A DNA stretch of 64,000 bases from Lumnitzera littorea. Taxonomy: Eukaryota > Streptophyta > Magnoliopsida > Myrtales > Combretaceae. The position numbers were made by a program, and so were the translations under genes. The notes below the pieces were generated by a model that was not told the origin of the DNA, searched no databases, and worked only from the letters and a program-made list of their open reading frames with translations. Below are positions 57,805-64,000 of the stretch, piece by piece. Location of the stretch: the NCBI GenBank assembly GCA_024138015.1, contig JAMXBB010000006.1:71949752-72013751 (forward strand), written 5' to 3'. Each line of letters begins with the position of its first letter. The stretch's first letter is position 1.

Positions 57805-57996
57805 TGTAATACCCTTAAATATTAGGTAATTAGACTCTAATGATCAAAGCATCTTCTAATGTAGTGGCTTGAAGTTCATTGGAACTTTGAAGTAACTGTG
57901 CTCAGGCTAAGCCTTAGCACATGTGACCTCTTGGGAAATTGCTACACCATAGGACAAAATTGTCTCAATGGGAAGAGTTTTGATTAGGTCTTTAAA
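57805..57996 (+). mobile_element. Family D short LTR, copy 2
   Basis: Starts TGTAATACCC and ends GGTCTTTAAA. It shares GTAGTGGCT..GAAG, GAACTTTGAA and CTACACCA..GGGACAAAA/AGGACAAAA words with copy 1. It is inserted in the gag of family E. Confidence 0.75.
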
Positions 57997-57998
57997 AT

Positions 57999-58010
57999 TG
58001 GTATTAGAGT
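57999..58010 (+). promoter_or_regulatory. PBS of family D copy 2
   Basis: TGGTATTAGAGT, two bases after the LTR. TGGTATCAGAGC with two C-to-T changes. Confidence 0.75.
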
Positions 58011-58138
58011 AGTACACTAGTTGGAAGGATTGAGTCCTTACCTTGTATAATCTTAGACATAGGTAACAAAAATGACGAGTAATCAAGCTTGAGGATTGGA
58101 AGGCTTGACAAGGCAGATTCTTCTACTCCAACCAACTC

Positions 58139-58888
58139 CTGCTGAAGCCGAGTACTTCTTTGTCAAGTCACTATTTATGTCGAGCTAAATGACTGCCTAT
58201 CTCTTTGAAGTATGTTGAGTTGTAGATTACTCACTCACGTCCGAGTCGACCAATGACTTAGCATCTCCTTTGCTGAAAAGCCAAGAGAGAGAGACTAGGA
58301 TGATCCTCAGCTAACCCTGCTCAAATAAGCAACCAAACCATATATTTTTGTCCACACCCTCCAACGGCCTTGCAATGTATCGCCACCACGTATACAGGAC
58401 CATATATGAAATCTATTACACTAATCGTTACTTTTCTTGAGTATTCATTTTTACTCTTGTACATTACTTCTTTAGGGTAAAACCCTTTTTGTCTTTTCCT
58501 TTTTAGGCATATTGTCTTAAATTCTCGAGTATAAATACCCTTATACTTGTAGCTATTATCATTAGATTAAACATTAATATACTGGACATTTGTCTCTCAT
58601 AAACACTACTCTGCTAACATTCATTTCACTCTTATCCTAACCTTTAAGCAAGGTTAAGTAGCGAGTAACCTCACCGAACCATCTCGTGTGTCATATCAAG
58701 TTGTGCCATGAATTCTCAAAAGTTCCATTGGTACTTCATATCCATTGGAGCTATTTGTGGGTTTTTGCTTACTGTGTCATTCGCATTTGTTCTTTTGCAC
58801 ATTCCCTATCACTTCCTTTTTGAGTTTTTGGTAAGTTTGGACCCATTCAACGATCAACCTTGTTTGTTCTTAGTCACGATTCACAACA
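58139..58888 (+). mobile_element. Element C 5' LTR (start approximate)
   Basis: TATA box TATAAATA at 58530; GTGTGTCATATCAAGTTGTG resembles family B LTR text (GTATGTCATATCAAGTGAAG), so C is a relative of B. It ends GATTCACAACA just before the PBS. The left end is placed at TGCTGAAGCCG but is not confirmed, because no second LTR is in the window. A 77-codon frame (58708-58941) crosses the LTR end and is not a gene. Confidence 0.6.
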
Positions 58889-58891
58889 ATT

Positions 58892-58903
58892 TGTTATTAG
58901 AGC
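58892..58903 (+). promoter_or_regulatory. PBS of element C
   Basis: TGTTATTAGAGC followed by AGAGG. TGGTATCAGAGC with two changes. Confidence 0.75.
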
Positions 58904-59063
58904 AGAGGTTTTTATTTTATACTTTGTTTTTGCGTATGTGAAATAGAGCAAGTTACTATGCTCGTTTGATTGCTGTGCTTGTTAGTTGTTACTTTTTTTG
59001 GTTTGTGGAAGTGTTTGTTAGATCACCTATTTAAAGAGTTTGAGCTTTGAATCTGCGGAGAAA

Positions 59064-60230
59064 ATGACTAACCTAAGTGTAAATATTGGTGTTAGAAATG
59101 ACAATAATGGAGTTGTCCACCATGGACAATAGTCTTAAGGAATTCCTAGGAGTATTGACCAGAGACTTGATAAGGTAGCTAACCTCTTAATAGATTTGAC
59201 TTGAGTCGTTCATGAGTTGGCTTGCCGACCAACGAAGGCCATGTAAAATAACCCACAAGTTGCTTAACCCATTAGAGGTCAGAACCTAGCTTGACCAGTT
59301 TGAAGTAGAGGAGTAGGTGACTAAGTAAGATGAAGGATAGACCTAAGAGAACTAGATAAAGAGGATGAAGAAGAGTATTTTGAAGAGTATTTTGAAGAAT
59401 AGTGAGCTTGAGTCCCTAAAGCATCTGACCATGTGAAGCTTCGTATTTTGAGCTTTAATAGATTTAGGAATGTTGATGAATATTTGGAATGGGAGGAGAA
59501 AGTGGAGTGTGTTTTCGACTATTATTAGTATGAGGATTATGAGAAGGTAAGAATTGCCGTTATTGAGTTCTTAAGATATGCCGCCATGTGGTGGAAGAAT
59601 TTTTAGGCCATAAGGAGGCAAGAAGGCTACCGAGAGATTAACACGTGGCCTAAAATGAAAAGAATATTGAGAAATAGATTTGTGCTAGAAACTTATCTAT
59701 AAGATACTTTCACTTGGCTTTAGGAGTTGAGTCAAAGAGGTCGAACAATTGACGAGTATGTTCAGGAATTCCAAATGCTCATGATTTGATGTGAAGTAGA
59801 GGAGCCCTTAGCACGAACAATCTCTAGGTTCATTATGGGATTGAGAAGTGATATTTAGGACATTGTAAAACTTTAATGATTCACAACAATAAATGAAGCC
59901 ATCCGAGTAGCCCAACGAATAGAGAGGCAAAGAAGAAGCCATGTACTGACCAAAATGCTAACTAGCTGACCTGGATAGGGAAGTCATTAAGCTTAGTTAA
60001 GTACCAAGTCGAGCCGAAAGGTGGATGACCGAACCAAGTTAAAAGGCTAACCAGATAGTTAAGTGCTAACCCGAACTAATGAGAAAGGATAAGGGTCTAA
60101 TAGAAAGACGAGCTAGATCAAGTGCTTCAAGTGCCAAGGGTTCAAACATATGGCTGCTCAGTGCCCAAACTAAAGGATGTGTTTCCTTAGGACTTGGACC
60201 AGTTGATTATAGTAGTTTGACGCACAATGA
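59064..60230 (+). pseudogene. Element C gag with intact zinc knuckle
   Basis: Starts MTNLSVNIGVRNDNNGVVHH at 59064; the same frame can be followed for roughly 900 bp with stops but almost no frameshift. It passes SIDQRLDKVANLLIDLT, an acidic EDEEEYFEEYFEE linker and the gag domain: LSFNRFRNVDEYLEWEEK, VIEFLRYAAMWWKNF, WPKMKRILRNRFVLETYL, RGRTIDEYVQEFQMLMI and INEAIRVAQRIERQRR. The knuckle at 60123-60164 is CFKCQGFKHMAAQC, a complete CX2CX4HX4C. Stops replace expected Gln, Arg and Trp. It would package the element RNA. Confidence 0.9.
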
Positions 60231-60269
60231 ACATGAAACCCTTACGTAAGGAGGAATAGAGAGAGAATT

Positions 60270-60398
60270 TGTTTCATATCACTTATAAAATGGATGATTA
60301 GGTATATGACCTCATTGTAGATAGTAGTAGCTGCACCAATGTAGCATCAGCTAACCTCATTACAAAATTGAAGTTGCTAACTATTTCACATCCAAGGC
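60270..60398 (+). pseudogene. Element C protease, cut by the family F LTR
   Basis: Reads VYDLIVDSSSCTNVASANLI then LKLLTISHPR, matching plant Ty3/gypsy protease; the active-site Asp codon is at 60320 and DSGS has become DSSS. The frame stops at 60398, where the inverted giant LTR begins. The rest of pol is not in the window. Confidence 0.8.
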
Positions 60399-60913
60399 TA
60401 TAGACTCTGTAAATTTAACCTTCTAAACATAATATCGGATTCGAGTGTTGTAGACATTTCCCTATGTCAATAAAACTACATAAAATGAAAACCAACTAAA
60501 ATTTTGAACTTGGAACATAAAACAAACTTGAAAGACCCAATGATATAATTTGGAAACCCTTATCATGCAAGAAAACCTCAATCCCTACATACGTATACTT
60601 TAAAAAAAAATGTAAACCTAAACTTAATAGAAACCGTAAATGTCAAATAAAAAAAAAATTTTAAACTCTATAAAATTATCTTAACGCTTGAAAAGCCATA
60701 AATCAATGAAATTATCAATAATTTTGGGAAATCATATAAAACTGATAACAAACGAATCAAGGATTATTTCAAATAATAATAAACAACAAAACTAAGCTAA
60801 TTAAAGGAATAAATTAATAAATTTACAAAAATTATTTTATTTGCATACATAAGTAGCCCCACAATATGTATATATAAATATATTATTAAGCAATTTCCTT
60901 TTCTTAATCTATC

Positions 60914-60940
60914 ATATATATATATATATATATATATATG
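60914..60940 (+). repeat. (TA)n microsatellite in the inverted LTR
   Basis: TA run at the position equivalent to 50924-50959 in the solo LTR. Confidence 0.9.
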
Positions 60941-61079
60941 TTGCATAATAAAGCGGTGTTCCTAAATAATTAAGCCAATTTATCCTTAAGCTCCTAAGTG
61001 TAAGTAAATTATTCCCGAGTTGGTGAAAAACCCTAAAACATACATAATCTCGCTCGAACTCTAAAACATGCATAAACTC

Positions 61080-62090
61080 ACTCGAACCCTAAAACCTAGG
61101 ATGATCAAGGATTTACGATCCTAAATAAATAATTAAAAATATAATTTTAATAAATTTTATTTAACTCTAGAAAACTCGAAAATTTCTTAAGAGGCAAATC
61201 ACAACTTACAAATTAAATCGAGAACCAAAGCTTAAAAGAATTTCATATAAGACAATTCCCTTATTTTCACTTATAAGCCATGTTACGTATGGATAAATTG
61301 TAAACCCTACTTTTAGCAAACTTATGATTTAACTAAGAACACTTCCTAAATATTCCCAAGGATAAACTAAGCTAAGAATCCAAGTTTACATTTAAAAACG
61401 AATTTAATTTTCCAATTCGAAACCCTATTATCGATAAAACTCGAATACGAGAACCATAGACTCTAAACGCAAAACCCTAAAACAATTAAGGACTTGTAAC
61501 CCTAAGCAGCTAATTAAGAATTTAATTTGAATAATTTTATTCAATTCTAGAAACTTTCATAATTTTATAAAAATTAAATCATAACTTACAAATCAATTTA
61601 AGAGACAAACTCCAAAAGAATTTCAAATCAAATAATCTCCTTATCTTCATACATAAGATTTGTGTACGTGAATAAGTAAACTAACTATAAACCCTACTTT
61701 TAGTGGGCATAGGATTTGAGTACGAGTAAATTTTGAACGTTCCCAAAGGATCAACTAAACTAGAAACTTAAGTTTACATTTAGAAACAAATTAAAATTTT
61801 CCAATTCAAAAACCAATTATTGAGAAAATCTGAGTTTGAAGAACTACAAGCTTTAAACTCACCTAAGACCCTAAACCCTAAAACAATTAGGGAATTTTGA
61901 CCCTAAGTAATTAATCGATAATTTAATTTGAATAATTTCATTCAACTTTAGAAAATTTCACAATTTTATAAAAATCAAATCATAAATTACAAAACAATGT
62001 AAGATAAAAACCCTAAAACGATTTCCTATAAGGCTATGCCCTTATCTTCGTGCCTAAGCCTTACACTTCAATAAGTAGATCAACCAATCA
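61080..62090 (-). repeat. Tandem repeat of about 400 bp in the inverted LTR, about 2.5 units
   Basis: AACCCTAAAAC[CA] followed by AATTA/ATGATCAAGG words, TTTAATTTGAATAATTT, and AAATCATAACTTACAAAT recur near 61085, 61480 and 61880. One more unit than in the solo LTR at 50.2-50.8 kb. Confidence 0.6.
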
Positions 62091-64000
62091 CTTTAGATAA
62101 CTTATCAATTGAGAGTTGGAATCATTTATCAATTGATAACTTATTAAAATCTAGTGATAAGATATTTTCCTTATCACCTCTTCACTTATACTACATATGG
62201 AAAATTTTCATAAGATTTTATAAGCTTAACTTTAATAAATGAGACAAGACCATTCCATGGACAAAAAGGACTTGAAATGGTAGATCTAAACAAGGAAGAA
62301 AGGGGGGCCATACTCGTATCTTTCAACCATCAATCACTTTCTCTTACACACCATTATTCACCCCTTAATGCTTACATCATCAATAGTTGCAATTGTTAAC
62401 TTTTGTGTAAGCTACAAGACAATCAAATAAAGCTTCTTGCACACACTTCTTTTCTCATTTAAAATCTGCCACTCTCTCCCTCTTTCACTCCCATTTTCAC
62501 TTCCTTTTCTCTCACTTTAAACATAAATCAAAAGAAGAATTTAACTCCATAAATTCCCAACATTTTCGCCACCATTTTTGCTTCCATACTCACGGCAATT
62601 TCTCCTCTTATTCTTGTGTCATTTTCTTTCATCATCTAAGACCTTTTAGAACCATTAGAACATTCCACAAACCCCATTCCAAAAGACCAAACAATTCGGG
62701 TTCCAAAAGGTGGCAAAAAGGAGGAAGCAAAGTTAAGAGCTTAAGTGGAACCTTTGTGCTCAACCACCATATTTTGCTTTAAGGACGAGTAAGTGTTTCT
62801 TGTGATTTGTGGGTTAGTGTTTATGATTAGGAGGCTTTGATTTCTTGAAGATATAAGTAAGGTTTAAGTTGTTATAACACCAAATATCGTTTTAAGAAAC
62901 AAACCATGAAACCCTTACATGAAGTTGAAACATGAACATGTAAAGTTGGTGTTTTGTAAAGACATTTGTTTAATGCTTTGAATGGAAGATTTTAAGTTAA
63001 GAAAATCTTGAAATGAGAACTTTAATGGAGGATGAGCATGCTGGACGTGAGGGTTCCATAGTCATTTGGATGTTGAGTTTGTTTCCATTAAGTTAAACAT
63101 GCTCAAATCTAGACTTAAGTTAAGGAAAAATCCATCACATGAAGTTTTATGAAGAAACCAACTTTGTATGACATGAGCTATGATATAGGAGTTGTATTAA
63201 ATATAAGATCTTCTATTTCTTTGTGTGGAACATAAGTTAAGGAATCATCTTATGGAAGAAAAGTTAAGTTGAGATTTGGACACAAGTAGTCTAAGTGCAT
63301 AATCTACCACCTAAACTTAAGGAAATGATGAAACAAGTTGAAAAACCAAGTAAGGACCCCTTGGAACCATCATGAACAGATCTGGAACATGGGAAAAAGA
63401 AGCTTAAAAATATGATAAAGTGAATGAATAAAGTGAAAAGATTAACCAAAGTAAGTATGGTAAACATATAAAGCCAAAAACTCAAAATCGAGCTTAAAAC
63501 TCTCAAAACAAGCTTAGAACTCTAAGTTGGGCCTTCAATAAAATTCTGACCAGCACCTTAGAACATCAAGAGAGGATGTTTTGAAGCCCATAAGAAATCC
63601 ACCTAAGGCTCCATAAGCCCACCAAAGTCATTAACTTTAGTTTGAACCAAAAACAAGCCCATTTGACAACTTAAGCCCACTAAAGGGCCCAAGAAGTGGT
63701 TGTTAGCCTTAGGAATATAAATCAAAATTGTAAATCTGATCTCAAGGAGTATTTTAAGCTTAGGATAAAATCTTAAGACCAAGCCCAAAGGATTCCTCAA
63801 GTTATCAAAAAGCCCATTTACCAAACAAGGCCCAAAAACACTCCAACACATGAGGAACGCTACTATTCTGACCCATAGATAGAATTGTATACCTCATTTT
63901 GAAAATTGAATCTTATCACGTTAAAGTACACTCGAAAACGATGAAGATTGACTATAAGATCATAAAAATCGAATTTAAAACGAAAAAGTTATAAGCGATT

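Larger units (their letters stand above)
60399..64000 (-). mobile_element. Family F giant LTR, inverted copy, runs off right edge
   Basis: The left end TATAGACTCTGTAAATTTAA is the reverse complement of the solo LTR end (TTAAATTTATGGGGTCTACA). The order of landmarks mirrors 51482 down to about 48300: TA run at 60914-60940, about 390-bp repeats at 61.08-62.09 kb, the CTCTCCCTCTTTCACTC patch, and the 82-codon frame at 63851-63603. The left flank AAGGC (60394-60398) is the candidate target duplication. Whether it is a solo LTR or a whole element cannot be told here. Confidence 0.85.

Noticed and set aside
58708..58941. 77-codon frame with hydrophobic segments, possible membrane peptide
   Set aside because: It crosses the LTR end and PBS of element C. 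The hydrophobic reading follows from T-rich LTR sequence.
48448..63851. An 82-codon frame at 48448-48696 (+) has a same-length homologue at 63851-63603 (-), suggesting a conserved small protein
   Set aside because: Both lie at the same place in two copies of the giant LTR. Nucleotide identity looks clearly higher than protein identity, and changes fall at all codon positions, so this is shared ancestry of an LTR without purifying selection. No domain recognised.

Overview
The window looks like plant nuclear repeat DNA, probably old pericentromeric or intergenic heterochromatin of an angiosperm. It is AT-rich and full of LTR-retrotransposon wreckage. It also carries plant-type Mutator-like elements, a piece of nuclear 26S rDNA in degraded form, and short GT-AG introns. 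I found no intact host gene, no intact tRNA or rRNA gene and no CRISPR. Species and chromosome cannot be read from the sequence.

Layout. 1-1.6 kb: a minus-strand Ty3/gypsy element (gag end, PBS, LTR). 1.9-2.43 kb: a degraded minus-strand 26S rRNA fragment. 2.65-10.4 kb: an LTR of a Tat-like family (here 'family A', copy 0), a Tat-type integrase remnant with its DD35E residues in place, and an eroded antisense K/E-rich reading frame. 11.03-22.58 kb: a tandem Ty3/gypsy unit, LTR-gag-pol-LTR-gag-pol-LTR ('family B'), with gag, protease, RT, RNase H and integrase readable in both copies despite many stops. 23.18-35.48 kb: family A LTR copy 1, split by a non-coding ~3.0-kb LTR element (TSD ATACATG) and by a 6.8-kb Mutator-like element. 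The latter encodes a MURA-like transposase followed by a plant mobile domain with well-kept introns of 85-89 nt. 35.5-43.8 kb: non-coding interior with a MITE-like inverted repeat, a giant-LTR relative, a polypurine tract and two minisatellites. 43.79-52.43 kb: family A LTR copy 2, split by a 0.85-kb non-autonomous MULE and by a 4.66-kb solo LTR ('family F') with a perfect GTCAC duplication. 52.4-64 kb: repeats, then a stack of nested elements (D, E, C), with a second family F LTR cutting the protease of element C on the minus strand and running off the right edge.

How the parts relate. Most of the sequence is explained by successive insertion into two family A LTRs and into gag/pol genes, followed by decay. 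Many stops fall where Trp, Gln or Arg codons are expected (TGG, CAG, CAA, CGA), and gag frames stay open over hundreds of bases. This is what deamination of methylated cytosine with few indels would produce.

The most unusual signals are: (1) arrays of ~28-bp hairpins at ~38-bp spacing in the subterminal regions of two different MULEs; (2) a tRNA-like A-box/B-box module in the same place, upstream of the promoter, in all three family A LTRs; (3) the MURA-plus-PMD gene layout with conserved introns; (4) a 39-bp minisatellite alternating two monomer types (78-bp dimer). No expressed system can be claimed from sequence alone.
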